Of a stretch of DNA of 64,000 nucleotides, positions 52,600-63,099 are shown in pieces (the first letter of the stretch is position 1; each line of letters starts with the position of its first letter). The stretch lies in contig NZ_CP014335.1 in NCBI RefSeq assembly GCF_001610955.1, positions 599,001 through 663,000 on the forward strand, read 5' to 3'. A model generated the notes under the pieces. It did no database searches. It was not told where the DNA came from and was given only the letters and a program-made list of their open reading frames with translations. The stretch is from Geobacillus thermoleovorans. GTDB lineage: Bacteria; Bacillota; Bacilli; Bacillales; Anoxybacillaceae. The translations under genes were made by a program, and so were the position numbers.

Positions 52600-52648
52600 C
52601 CTTCTGTGTCGTTGGTATAGGGATCGAGACGGCCGGCAAAAGATCAAA

Positions 52649-52674
52649 CCGGTGCAGCTTGTCCGCTGCACCGG
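52649..52674. terminator. terminator between yisR and neopullulanase gene
   Basis: CCGGTGCAGC-ttgtcc-GCTGCACCGG, a perfect 10-bp stem between two convergent genes; on the minus strand followed by TTTGATCTTTT. Confidence 0.72.
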
Positions 52675-52718
52675 CAGCCGATATGATATGTTTGTCCGTA
52701 ACCGCCCGTTCAGTCGCC

Positions 52719-54503
<1,785 letters not shown>

Positions 54504-54512
54504 TTATCTGAA

Positions 54513-54524
54513 GCAATCGTTTGC
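54513..54524. promoter_or_regulatory. LacI-type operator, nplT side
   Basis: GCAATCGTTTGC, an imperfect 12-bp palindrome 28 bases before the nplT start. Same pattern as the two sites at 54634 and 54671. Confidence 0.65.
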
Positions 54525-54592
54525 ATTAATGCTTCGCTATAATAAAAAGTACGTTAAGAGAAAAGAAAAGTCAAATTTTATAGAAAAAAGGC

Positions 54593-54620
54593 TTGTAAAA
54601 TGAAAAATAGGCGTTATAAT
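54593..54620 (+). promoter_or_regulatory. mdxE promoter
   Basis: TTGTAA at 54593-54598, 16-base spacer, TATAAT at 54615-54620. The operators lie just downstream of it, as for repression. Confidence 0.68.
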
Positions 54621-54633
54621 GGAGATGAGTGGT

Positions 54634-54645
54634 GCAATCGTTTTC
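54634..54645. promoter_or_regulatory. LacI-type operator, mdxE proximal
   Basis: GCAATCGTTTTC, right after the predicted transcription start of mdxE. Confidence 0.55.
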
Positions 54646-54670
54646 ATAGGAAGGATTAAAATTTATTTGT

Positions 54671-54682
54671 GCAAACGTTTGC
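54671..54682. promoter_or_regulatory. LacI-type operator, mdxE leader
   Basis: GCAAACGTTTGC, a perfect 12-bp palindrome with central CG, the style of LacI/GalR sites. 37 bp from the previous site, about 3.5 helical turns. Confidence 0.7.
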
Positions 54683-54730
54683 CTTATGATTGTACCGCTA
54701 AGATTCCGTCATGATGACAGGAGGGGGATT

Positions 54731-56005
54731 ATGAGAAAAGCGTTATCTTTATTTCTCATGGCCGTGTTGTTGATTGGCGTGCTGGGTGCCTGCGGTCCTA
54801 AGCGCGATGTCCAGCAGCCGAAAGGAAACGACCAAAAGACGGCAGAACAGGACAAAAAGCCAGAGAAACTCGTCGTATGGGTGAACGATGATGAAAAACA
54901 AAAACAAGCGTTAAAGGATATTTTTCAAAAGTACACAGAAAAAACGGGAATCAAAATCGAAATGGTAGCCGTCAGCATGCTCGACCAAACGAAAAAACTG
55001 GCACTCGACGGACCGGCTGGCAAAGGGCCGGACGTGTTCTATCAACCGCATGATCGCATCGGCGACATTGTGTTGCAGGGGCTGGCCGATCCGGTCGACC
55101 TTGGCGATGCAAAAGGTGAGTACAGCCCGACAGCCATCAACGCGGTAACATATGACGGGAAAACGTATGGCGTGCCGATGGTCGTCGAAACGTACGGCGT
55201 GTTCTACAATAAAAATTTAGTGCCGGAAGCGCCGAAAACGATGGATGACTTGATGAAGATCGCCAAGGAAAAAACGAATGCGGCGAAAGATCAATACGGC
55301 TTTTTAATGGAAGCGACGAACTTCTATTTCGTTTATCCGTTCTTTGCTGGCTACGGCGGCTATGTGTTTAAAAATGAAAACGGCAAATACGACACAAGCG
55401 ACATCGGGCTGGCTAATGATGGAGCCGTCAAAGGAGCCGAGCTCGTCCAATCGTGGTTTAAAAACGGCTACATTCCGAAAGAAATCACCGGCGATATTAT
55501 GAACGGGCTGTTTACAAAAGGGAATGTGGCGGTTGCCATCACCGGACCATGGAACATCGCGTCGTATAAAGAAGCGCTGGGCGACAAATTAGCGACCGCA
55601 CCGCTGCCGGTCTTAGACAACGGCGAGCATCCGAAATCGTTCGTCGGCGTGAAAACATGGATGTTATCAGCCTATTCGCAAAACAAAGAATGGGCGGTCG
55701 ATTTCATGAAATTTGTGACGAACGAAGAAAACTCGCTCCACTACTATGAAGTGGCCGGTGAAATGCCAGCAAACCAAAAAGCGTTGACGAACGAAAAAAT
55801 CACGAACGACCCGCTGATCGCCGGCTTTGCCGAGCAAATCCAATACGGCGAGCCGATGCCGAACGTGCCGGAAATGTCGCAAGTGTGGGAGCCGATGGGC
55901 AATGCCTTGCAATTTATCGCGAAAGGCGACAACCCGAAAGCGGTGCTCGGTGAGGCAGTGAAAACGATTCAAGATAAAATCGCCGCCAGCGGCGCTGGAA
56001 AATAA
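54731..56005 (+). CDS. mdxE: maltodextrin-binding lipoprotein MdxE-like
   Basis: 424-residue solute-binding lipoprotein on the outer membrane face. The signal MRKALSLFLMAVLLIGVLGAC has lipobox LGAC; the mature domain is like MalE (VVWVNDDEKQKQALKDIFQKY, GPAGKGPDVFYQPHDRIG, ITGPWNIASYKEA, VGVKTWMLSAYS). ATG 54731 follows AGGAGGGGGATT. First gene of the mdxEFG-amylase-regulator cluster. Confidence 0.93.
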   Translation: MRKALSLFLMAVLLIGVLGACGPKRDVQQPKGNDQKTAEQDKKPEKLVVWVNDDEKQKQALKDIFQKYTEKTGIKIEMVAVSMLDQTKKLALDGPAGKGPDVFYQPHDRIGDIVLQGLADPVDLGDAKGEYSPTAINAVTYDGKTYGVPMVVETYGVFYNKNLVPEAPKTMDDLMKIAKEKTNAAKDQYGFLMEATNFYFVYPFFAGYGGYVFKNENGKYDTSDIGLANDGAVKGAELVQSWFKNGYIPKEITGDIMNGLFTKGNVAVAITGPWNIASYKEALGDKLATAPLPVLDNGEHPKSFVGVKTWMLSAYSQNKEWAVDFMKFVTNEENSLHYYEVAGEMPANQKALTNEKITNDPLIAGFAEQIQYGEPMPNVPEMSQVWEPMGNALQFIAKGDNPKAVLGEAVKTIQDKIAASGAGK

Positions 56006-56075
56006 CGAGTGATGTCGTGGTGGATAGGATCAGCCCTATCCACTATTCTTATCCATACAATAGGGGGGAGTTCGG

Positions 56076-57356
56076 ATGCCGGAAGCAAACGTCCGCCATC
56101 GGCCGGCGGTGGCGATGGCGCTGTCGCTGTTGTTTGCCGGCCTTGGGCAATTGTACAACCGCCGGTATGTCAAAGGAATTTTGTTTATCATCATTGAAGC
56201 AGCCTTTTTGATGACGTTTTATAACTTTTTGAACATCGGGCTGTGGGGACTCGTCACGCTTGGCGAAATCCCGATGCTTGATCATTCGATTTTTCTCTTG
56301 ATTCAAGGATTGGTTTCGGTCATCATCATCGTGTTTGCGGCCGCCCTGCATATTGCGAACATCATTGATGCGCGCAACGACGCCCGCCGCCGGCAAAGGG
56401 GCGAACCGTTTCCGTCGCTGTGGGAATCGTGCCGCAACGCTTGGGATAAAGGATTTCCGTACATCTTTGTCACGCCCGGGCTTGTGATGCTGTTGTTTAT
56501 CGTTGTGCTGCCGCTGTTGTTTATGGTGTCGCTCGCGTTCACCGATTACAACTTGTACCACTCGCCGCCGCGGCATTTATTGAATTGGGTCGGATTTGAA
56601 AACTTCAAAAACTTAGTCTCCATCCCGATTTGGAAAAGCACGTTTTTTAGCGTCCTCGCGTGGACAATCGTTTGGACAGTTGTCGCGACAACGATGCAAA
56701 TCGCCCTTGGACTGTTTTTGGCGTTGCTTGTCAACGACCCGCGCATCAAGTTTAAGCGGTTCATCCGCACGGTGTTGATTTTGCCGTGGGCCGTGCCAGC
56801 GTTTGTCACGATTTTGGTGTTTGCGGCGATGTTCAACGACAAATTCGGCGCCATCAACCGCGAAGTGTTGAGTTTGTTTGGGGTGTCGGTCCCGTGGATG
56901 ACCGATCCGTTTTGGACAAAAGTGGCGCTTATTTTGATTCAAACGTGGCTTGGCTTCCCGTTCGTATTTGCGTTATTTACCGGCGTTTTGCAAAGCATTT
57001 CCCGCGACTGGTACGAAGCGGCCGACATCGACGGAGCGACGCGCTGGCAAAAGTTTCGTTCGATCACGCTGCCGCACGTCTTGTATGCGACGGCGCCGCT
57101 GTTGATTATGCAATATGCCGGCAATTTCAACAACTTTAACATCATCTATTTGTTCAACGACGGCGGCCCGGCCGTGCGCGGACAAAACGCCGGTGGCACC
57201 GACATTTTGATTTCTTGGGTGTACGATTTGACGTTCACGACGAACAACTACAATATGGCGGCGGCGATCTCGCTCATCATCGGCTTGATCGTCAGCGGGT
57301 TTGCCATTTACCAGTTCCGGCGCACCCGTTCCTTTAAAGAGGAGGGGAATATTTGA
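56076..57356 (+). CDS. mdxF: maltodextrin permease MdxF-like (MalF)
   Basis: 426-residue inner permease with the extra N-terminal helices of MalF. The family EAA loop is EAADIDGATRWQKFRSITLPHV. ATG 56076 follows AGGGGGGAG. Its stop overlaps the mdxG start by one base. Confidence 0.94.
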   Translation: MPEANVRHRPAVAMALSLLFAGLGQLYNRRYVKGILFIIIEAAFLMTFYNFLNIGLWGLVTLGEIPMLDHSIFLLIQGLVSVIIIVFAAALHIANIIDARNDARRRQRGEPFPSLWESCRNAWDKGFPYIFVTPGLVMLLFIVVLPLLFMVSLAFTDYNLYHSPPRHLLNWVGFENFKNLVSIPIWKSTFFSVLAWTIVWTVVATTMQIALGLFLALLVNDPRIKFKRFIRTVLILPWAVPAFVTILVFAAMFNDKFGAINREVLSLFGVSVPWMTDPFWTKVALILIQTWLGFPFVFALFTGVLQSISRDWYEAADIDGATRWQKFRSITLPHVLYATAPLLIMQYAGNFNNFNIIYLFNDGGPAVRGQNAGGTDILISWVYDLTFTTNNYNMAAAISLIIGLIVSGFAIYQFRRTRSFKEEGNI

Positions 57357-58198
57357 TGAACCGCAAATGGAAATCGCACGTGGAAGTAGCGCTTATTTAT
57401 TTGTTTATCGCTTTCATGTTTATCGTCATCGCCTATCCGCTCCTTTGGGCAATCAGTATGTCGCTCAATCCAGGAACAAGCCTGTATTCGGCATCTCTCA
57501 TCCCAGAGAAGTGGACGTTCGAGCATTATAAATGGTTATTTACCAGCCCGCAGAGCGATTATTTGCTTTGGTATAAAAACAGCTTGTTTGTCGCTGCGGC
57601 CAATGCGGTGTTATCTGTCTTTTTCACGGCGCTCATCGCCTATGCGTTTTCGCGCTACAAATTCGTCGGGCGGAAAACGGGGCTGTATTTGTTTTTAGTG
57701 TTGCAAATGTTTCCGTCGCTCATGGCGATGGTCGCGATCTATATTTTGCTCAATATGCTCCATTTGCTCGATTCGCTTTGGGGGCTCATTCTTATTTACG
57801 TCGGGGGGCAAATCCCGTTTAACGCGTGGCTGGTCAAAGGCTACTTTGATACGATTCCGCGCGAGCTGGATGAGGCGGCGCGCATCGACGGTGCCGGCCA
57901 CTTCGGCGTCTTTTTCCGCATTATGCTGCCCTTAGCCAAGCCAATTTTAGCCGTTGTCGCCTTGTTTAACTTCATGGCGCCGTTCACCGACTTTTTGCTG
58001 CCGTCGATCGTCTTGCGCGATCCGGACAAATTTACGCTGGCGGTCGGGCTGTTCAACTTTATCAGCGACCGGTTCGCGAACAACTTCACCCGCTTTGCCG
58101 CCGGCTCGATTTTGATTGCCGCGCCGATCGCCGTCGTCTTTTTGTTCCTGCAACGGTATTTGATTTCTGGCTTAACGGCTGGTGGCACAAAAGGGTAA
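57356..58198 (+). CDS. mdxG: maltodextrin permease MdxG-like (MalG)
   Basis: 280-residue second permease. The EAA loop is DEAARIDGAGHFGVFFRIMLPLAKP. ATG 57356 (MNRKWKSHVEVA) follows GGAGGGG; TTG 57353 is one codon earlier. No ATPase gene is found in the cluster; in B. subtilis MsmX, encoded elsewhere, energises MdxEFG, so the same is likely here. Confidence 0.94.
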   Translation: MNRKWKSHVEVALIYLFIAFMFIVIAYPLLWAISMSLNPGTSLYSASLIPEKWTFEHYKWLFTSPQSDYLLWYKNSLFVAAANAVLSVFFTALIAYAFSRYKFVGRKTGLYLFLVLQMFPSLMAMVAIYILLNMLHLLDSLWGLILIYVGGQIPFNAWLVKGYFDTIPRELDEAARIDGAGHFGVFFRIMLPLAKPILAVVALFNFMAPFTDFLLPSIVLRDPDKFTLAVGLFNFISDRFANNFTRFAAGSILIAAPIAVVFLFLQRYLISGLTAGGTKG

Positions 58199-58270
58199 GA
58201 ACCGCTATCATAGAATAGGGGGCTTACCCGTTTCCGAACGAGCAAATGAATCGGGAAGGGAGGAATGGAA

Positions 58271-59806
58271 ATGGGGAACCGGCTCTTTATGCTGCTCGTC
58301 CTTCCGTTCCTTCTTTTTTATGCCATGCCGGCTGCGGCGGCGGAAAAAGAAGAACGGACGTGGCAAGATGAAGCCATTTATTTCATTATGGTCGACCGGT
58401 TTAACAATATGGATCCGACAAACGACCAGAACGTGAATGTGAACGATCCGAAAGGGTATTTCGGCGGCGACTTGAAAGGGGTGACGGCGAAACTCGATTA
58501 CATCAAGGAGATGGGATTTACCGCCATTTGGCTGACGCCGATTTTTAAAAACATGCCGGGCGGTTATCATGGCTATTGGATTGAAGATTTTTATCAAGTC
58601 GATCCGCACTTTGGCACGCTGGGCGATTTGAAAACACTCGTCAAAGAAGCGCATAAGCGCGACATGAAAGTCATTTTGGATTTTGTCGCCAACCATGTCG
58701 GTTACAATCACCCATGGTTACATGACCCAACGAAAAAAGATTGGTTTCACCCGAAAAAAGAGATTTTCGACTGGAACGACCAAACACAGCTTGAAAACGG
58801 CTGGGTGTATGGGTTGCCTGATTTGGCGCAGGAAAATCCAGAGGTCAAAACGTATTTAATTGACGCTGCCAAATGGTGGATTAAAGAGGCCGACATTGAC
58901 GGCTACCGGCTCGATACAGTGCGCCACGTGCCAAAATCGTTTTGGCAGGAGTTTGCGAAAGAAGTCAAATCGGTGAAAAAAGACTTTTTCCTTCTCGGTG
59001 AAGTGTGGAGCGACGATCCGCGCTATATTGCCGATTACGGGAAGTATGGCATCGACGGGTTTGTCGATTATCCGCTGTATGGCGCGGTGAAGCAGTCGCT
59101 TGCGAGGCGCGATGCCTCGCTCCGCCCGCTGTATGATGTCTGGGAATACAACAAAACGTTTTACGACCGACCGTATTTGCTCGGGTCGTTTTTGGACAAC
59201 CATGATACCGTGCGGTTTACGAAGCTCGCGATTGACAACCGCAACAACCCGATTTCACGCATTAAACTGGCCATGACGTATTTGTTCACCGCCCCTGGCA
59301 TCCCGATCATGTATTACGGGACCGAAATCGCCATGAACGGCGGCCAAGATCCGGACAACCGCCGTCTGATGGATTTCCGCGCTGATCCAGAAATCATCGA
59401 TTACTTGAAAAAAATCGGCCCGCTTCGCCAAGAGCTGCCATCATTGCGGCGCGGCGATTTTACGCTGTTGTATGAAAAAGACGGCATGGCGGTGTTGAAA
59501 CGGCAATATCAAGATGAAACGACGGTCATCGCCATCAACAATACGAGCGAAACGCAGCATGTCCATCTCACCAATGACCAGTTGCCAAAAAACAAAGAAC
59601 TGCGCGGCTTTTTATTGGACGATCTCGTCCGCGGCGATGAGGACGGCTACGACCTTGTGCTCGACCGCGAAACGGCGGAAGTATACAAGCTACGGGAGAA
59701 AACAGGGATCAACATCCCGTTTATCGCCGCCATCGTATCGGTTTACGTGCTGTTTCTTTTGTTTTTATATTTGGTGAAAAAACGGGCAAAACGGATCAAT
59801 GAATAA
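58271..59806 (+). CDS. alpha-amylase with C-terminal membrane anchor
   Basis: 511-residue secreted GH13 enzyme. It has a signal peptide (MGNRLFMLLVLPFLLFYAMPAAAA) and the conserved regions DFVANHVG, GYRLDTVRH (nucleophile), LLGEVWSD (acid/base) and FLDNHDTVR. Unusually, it ends with a hydrophobic helix (about residues 480-500, IPFIAAIVSVYVLFLLFLYL) and KKRAKRINE, which would anchor it to the membrane with the catalytic domain outside. ATG 58271 fits the GGGAGG spacing better than ATG 58265. It makes maltodextrins next to the MdxE lipoprotein. Confidence 0.93.
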   Translation: MGNRLFMLLVLPFLLFYAMPAAAAEKEERTWQDEAIYFIMVDRFNNMDPTNDQNVNVNDPKGYFGGDLKGVTAKLDYIKEMGFTAIWLTPIFKNMPGGYHGYWIEDFYQVDPHFGTLGDLKTLVKEAHKRDMKVILDFVANHVGYNHPWLHDPTKKDWFHPKKEIFDWNDQTQLENGWVYGLPDLAQENPEVKTYLIDAAKWWIKEADIDGYRLDTVRHVPKSFWQEFAKEVKSVKKDFFLLGEVWSDDPRYIADYGKYGIDGFVDYPLYGAVKQSLARRDASLRPLYDVWEYNKTFYDRPYLLGSFLDNHDTVRFTKLAIDNRNNPISRIKLAMTYLFTAPGIPIMYYGTEIAMNGGQDPDNRRLMDFRADPEIIDYLKKIGPLRQELPSLRRGDFTLLYEKDGMAVLKRQYQDETTVIAINNTSETQHVHLTNDQLPKNKELRGFLLDDLVRGDEDGYDLVLDRETAEVYKLREKTGINIPFIAAIVSVYVLFLLFLYLVKKRAKRINE

Positions 59807-59824
59807 ATGGAAAGGAGGGGGCTT

Positions 59825-60844
59825 ATGACCGTTACGATTAAAGATGTGGCGAAAAGGGCCAATGTCGCGCCGTCGACCGTGTCGCGCGTCATTGCCGACA
59901 GCCCGCGCATCAGCGAGAAAACGAAGCAAAAAGTGCGCGCGGCGATGAAAGAGCTCGGCTATCATCCGAACTTTATCGCCCGCAGCCTCGCGAGCCAAGC
60001 GACGCAAGTAATCGGCATCGTCATGCCGAGCTCGGCCGACCAAGCGCTGCAAAACCCGTTTTTCCCGGAAGTCATCCGCGGCATCAGCAAAGCCGCCCAT
60101 GAAAAGCGGTACGCCTTGCAAATGTCGACAGGGGAAAAAGAAAGCGATATTTACGAACGGGTGGTGGAGATGCTGCAAGGGCGGCGCGTGGACGGCGTCA
60201 TTTTGCTTTATTCTCGTCAAAACGATAAACTGATGAAATACTTGCAAAAGCACGATTTCCCATTCGTCGTCATCGGCAAGCCGCACCAAAAGACGGAGCA
60301 AGTGACCCACGTTGACAACGACAACGTCCAGGCGGGCAAAGATGCGACGAACTACTTGATTGCCTACGGCCATGAGCGCATCGCGTTTGTCGGCGGCAAT
60401 CCGCAATATTTGGTGACCGTCGACCGCCAAAATGGCTACGCCGCCGCCTTGAGTGAAGCCGGGCTGCCGTACCGCCCGGAATATGTCGTCCATGAAGAAT
60501 TTTTGCAGGAAGGCGGCCAAGAGGCGATGAAAGAGCTTCTTTCTTTGCCTGAGCCGCCGACCGGGCTCGTGGTTGCCGACGATCTCATGGCGCTCGGGAT
60601 GCTCAAAACGCTTGATGAAATGGGCCTCGGCGTCCCGGAAGATGTATCGATCATCAGCTTCAACAACACGCTGCTCGCCGAAATGTCGCGTCCGCCGCTC
60701 ACCTCGATTGACATCGGAATTTTCCAACTCGGCTATGAAGCGGCGAAAAGTTTAATCGAAAAAGTCGAAAATCCAAATGAACCGATCAAGCGCATCATCA
60801 TTCCCCACCGGCTTGTGGAGCGGGGGTCGTGTGCGAGGCGGTAG
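59825..60844 (+). CDS. mdxR: LacI family maltodextrin regulator MdxR-like
   Basis: 339 residues: N-terminal LacI helix-turn-helix (TIKDVAKRANVAPSTVSRVIAD, residues 4-25) with hinge SLASQATQVIGIVMP, then the sugar-binding type domain. ATG 59825 follows AAAGGAGGGGG. As the last gene of the mdx cluster, it most likely binds the three GCAAWCGTTTKC-type palindromes at 54.5-54.7 kb. Whether it acts as a repressor, an activator or both is not shown by the sequence. Confidence 0.92.
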   Translation: MTVTIKDVAKRANVAPSTVSRVIADSPRISEKTKQKVRAAMKELGYHPNFIARSLASQATQVIGIVMPSSADQALQNPFFPEVIRGISKAAHEKRYALQMSTGEKESDIYERVVEMLQGRRVDGVILLYSRQNDKLMKYLQKHDFPFVVIGKPHQKTEQVTHVDNDNVQAGKDATNYLIAYGHERIAFVGGNPQYLVTVDRQNGYAAALSEAGLPYRPEYVVHEEFLQEGGQEAMKELLSLPEPPTGLVVADDLMALGMLKTLDEMGLGVPEDVSIISFNNTLLAEMSRPPLTSIDIGIFQLGYEAAKSLIEKVENPNEPIKRIIIPHRLVERGSCARR

Positions 60845-60855
60845 ATGTTTCCAAG

Positions 60856-60878
60856 GCAGCCATCATGGCTGCTTTTTT
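60856..60878 (+). terminator. mdx cluster terminator
   Basis: GCAGCC-ATCAT-GGCTGC followed by six Ts. Confidence 0.9.
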
Positions 60879-60967
60879 CGGTTGTTATTTTTTATAAAGT
60901 TGAAAAAGGAAATCAATAAATTGAAGAGAAAAAGAAAAACAATGGCAAACACGGAGGTGAACACAAG

Positions 60968-62899
60968 ATGATCGTGACCCGCGAACAGGTGAAATCCATG
61001 TGGGAAAAGTTCGTATTTCATAACGAGCTCGATCCCGATTTGCCGCCCATGATTCGAGACTCTTGGCTTCGGTCGAAAAAAGCGATGGTTGATCCGTTTC
61101 GGCCGTACGGGTGGATTAAAGAAATCGACAATGAAAAGTACCGCTCCTTGATCGATTGGTCATTGCCGTTAATGGAAGGATTGTATTCGATTGTCAAAGG
61201 ATCTGGATTTTTGGTGATCCTGTGCAATGAAAACGGACAGTTGCTTTTGTCGATTGGCGATTGCGAGCCTTTAGCGAGGGCGGAAGAAATCGGATTTATC
61301 GCGGGGGCGGATTGGAGCGAGCAAGTGATGGGGACCAACGCCATTGGCACATCGATCGTCATTGATCGTCCTATTCAAGTGTTTGCTGAGGAACATTACA
61401 CGAAAATATGCCAGTCATGGACGTGTTCCGCTGCCCCCATCCATGATCCCGACGGCCGAATCATTGGTGTATTGAATATGTCAGGACCCTATGAAAAAGT
61501 GCACTCTCATACGCTAGGAATGGTTGTATCAGCCGTAAAGGCGATTGAGTACCAACTAAAATTACATGAGAATGCTGAAAAAAACGTGATGATGCAACGG
61601 TTTTTGGAAGCGACAACGAACAATATGAAAGAAGGCATTTTAATCATCGATCGCGATGGGAAGATCGTAAAGGCGAACAACCAGTTAAAAAAGCTGTTCC
61701 ATATACCACAACTGCAACTGGAAGAGAAAAAGCTCGACGATCTTTTCAATGATCCCTCTATCTGTTCGAACCACCCGCTTCATTTGCAAAATCAAGAGCT
61801 GCATCTAAGCGTCAAGCCTTCAAACGCGGTGCACCATGTGTTAGTTGACAAGATTCCAATTTACGAGAAAAAAGAACGAATCGGATCGATGATCATTGTA
61901 AAAGAAATTGAAAAGGTACGCCAGTTTGTCAACCACCTATCGGGAAACCAAGCGAAAATCACGTTTGCGGATATGATCGGGCAACACCCGTGTTTCATTG
62001 AGAAAATGAACGAAGCGAGGCTCGCCGCAGCGACAGATTCCAACGTGTTAATATTAGGGGAAAGCGGAACAGGAAAAGAGATGGTGGCTCAGGCGATTCA
62101 TAATGAGAGCAAGCGGAGAAACAAACCGTTTATTGCCATTAACTGTGGAGGCATACCGCGTGATCTCCTTGGCAGTGAGTTGTTCGGATATGTGGACGGG
62201 GCATTCACAGGAGCGAAAAAAGGGGGAAGCGCCGGAAAGTTTGAGCTTGCCAATGGGGGAACGCTTTTTTTGGATGAGATTGGCGAAATGTCCTTGGAAA
62301 TGCAAGTGTTGCTTTTGCGCGTTATTCAAGAAAAGGAAGTGATGAGAATTGGCGGGCACAAAGTGATCCCTGTTGATGTAAGAATCATCGCAGCGACCAA
62401 CAAAGACCTTCGCCAGGAAGTGCAAAAAGGCAGCTTTCGCGAAGACTTGTTTTTCCGGTTGAATGTTATGCCGATTGTTCTCCCGCCGCTTCGGAAAAGA
62501 AAAGAAGATATTCCGCTTCTCGTCCGTCATTTTATTGAAAAACTGGCTCACAAACGAAATAAACCGTTTCCTGAGATACGGTCCGATTTCTTAGAGGCGC
62601 TTATGCAATACGATTGGCCAGGAAATATTCGCGAGTTGCAAAATATGATCGAACGGGTGCTGAATCAGTGCGCAAAACCGGTATTGACAGCGGCTGATCT
62701 GCCGGAAGAAATCTTTCGGCCTCTTCGCTTGCCTCAAGTTAGGGAGAACGTAGACATCTCCCGAAATGAGATAAAAAAGCAATCCATCATCGAGGCGTTA
62801 AAGCAGTGCAACGGCAACATTTCCAAAGCTGCCCGTTATTTAGGCATATCGAGAAGCACATTTTACCGGCAAATGGATAAATGGAATATTCGGTATTGA
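60968..62899 (+). CDS. acoR: sigma-54 activator AcoR
   Basis: 643-residue enhancer-binding protein. N-terminal GAF-like sensor (about 60-200), PAS-like segment (about 210-320), AAA+ domain (about 340-565) with Walker A GESGTGKE near residue 364 and the sigma-54-contact loop GAFTGA near 414, then a Fis-type helix-turn-helix (about 600-640, NISKAARYLGISRSTFYRQM). ATG 60968 follows GGAGGTGAACACAAG. It should activate the divergent-free, downstream acoA promoter at 63035 in response to acetoin. Standard length. Confidence 0.94.
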   Translation: MIVTREQVKSMWEKFVFHNELDPDLPPMIRDSWLRSKKAMVDPFRPYGWIKEIDNEKYRSLIDWSLPLMEGLYSIVKGSGFLVILCNENGQLLLSIGDCEPLARAEEIGFIAGADWSEQVMGTNAIGTSIVIDRPIQVFAEEHYTKICQSWTCSAAPIHDPDGRIIGVLNMSGPYEKVHSHTLGMVVSAVKAIEYQLKLHENAEKNVMMQRFLEATTNNMKEGILIIDRDGKIVKANNQLKKLFHIPQLQLEEKKLDDLFNDPSICSNHPLHLQNQELHLSVKPSNAVHHVLVDKIPIYEKKERIGSMIIVKEIEKVRQFVNHLSGNQAKITFADMIGQHPCFIEKMNEARLAAATDSNVLILGESGTGKEMVAQAIHNESKRRNKPFIAINCGGIPRDLLGSELFGYVDGAFTGAKKGGSAGKFELANGGTLFLDEIGEMSLEMQVLLLRVIQEKEVMRIGGHKVIPVDVRIIAATNKDLRQEVQKGSFREDLFFRLNVMPIVLPPLRKRKEDIPLLVRHFIEKLAHKRNKPFPEIRSDFLEALMQYDWPGNIRELQNMIERVLNQCAKPVLTAADLPEEIFRPLRLPQVRENVDISRNEIKKQSIIEALKQCNGNISKAARYLGISRSTFYRQMDKWNIRY

Positions 62900-62900
62900 C

Positions 62901-62950
62901 TGTCCCATTTTGTATCAAAGTGTAGCGACAAAGTGAAACAAAATGAAACA
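62901..62950. promoter_or_regulatory. pair of AcoR enhancer-site candidates
   Basis: TGTCCCATTTTGTATCA at 62901-62917 and, on the minus strand, TGTTTCATTTTGTTTCA at 62934-62950; 14 of 17 bases are the same. Each has two TGTNNCA heptads separated by TTT. They are 85-135 bases upstream of the sigma-54 promoter, the usual enhancer distance. Confidence 0.6.
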
Positions 62951-62970
62951 CTTTGTCGCTGTTTTTGTTT
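62924..62970 (+). terminator. acoR terminator
   Basis: AGCGACAAAGTG pairs perfectly with CACTTTGTCGCT (13-base loop), followed by GTTTTTGTTT. It overlaps one enhancer-site candidate. Confidence 0.85.
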
Positions 62971-63034
62971 AGGTTGGATCAAAAAGGCGGCTTTGGATAA
63001 ACAATTTGGCGGACGAAGAAAAGGAAACAAGCGT

Positions 63035-63050
63035 TGGAACGATTTTTGCT
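63035..63050 (+). promoter_or_regulatory. sigma-54 promoter of acoA
   Basis: TGGAAC-N5-TTGCT; the GG (63036-63037) and GC (63048-63049) doublets are 12 bases apart, as in -24/-12 promoters. It lies between acoR and acoA. Confidence 0.82.
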
Positions 63051-63062
63051 TTATAGAAATGA

Positions 63063-63076
63063 TGAAAGCGGTACCA
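63063..63076. promoter_or_regulatory. candidate catabolite-responsive element
   Basis: TGAAAGCGGTACCA, one mismatch from TGWAANCGNTNWCA, between the sigma-54 promoter and acoA. CcpA roadblock repression would fit known glucose control of acetoin use. Confidence 0.5.
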
Positions 63077-63099
63077 ATCAAGTGAAGGAGGAGAGAAAG

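Noticed and set aside
54671..54682. CcpA cre site
   Set aside because: The palindrome GCAAACGTTTGC misses several cre positions (no TGWAA start, no WCA end) and matches two neighbouring sites that fit a LacI-type local regulator better.
59765..60727. 320-codon minus-strand frame opposite mdxR
   Set aside because: Shadow of a clear LacI-family gene; no start context.
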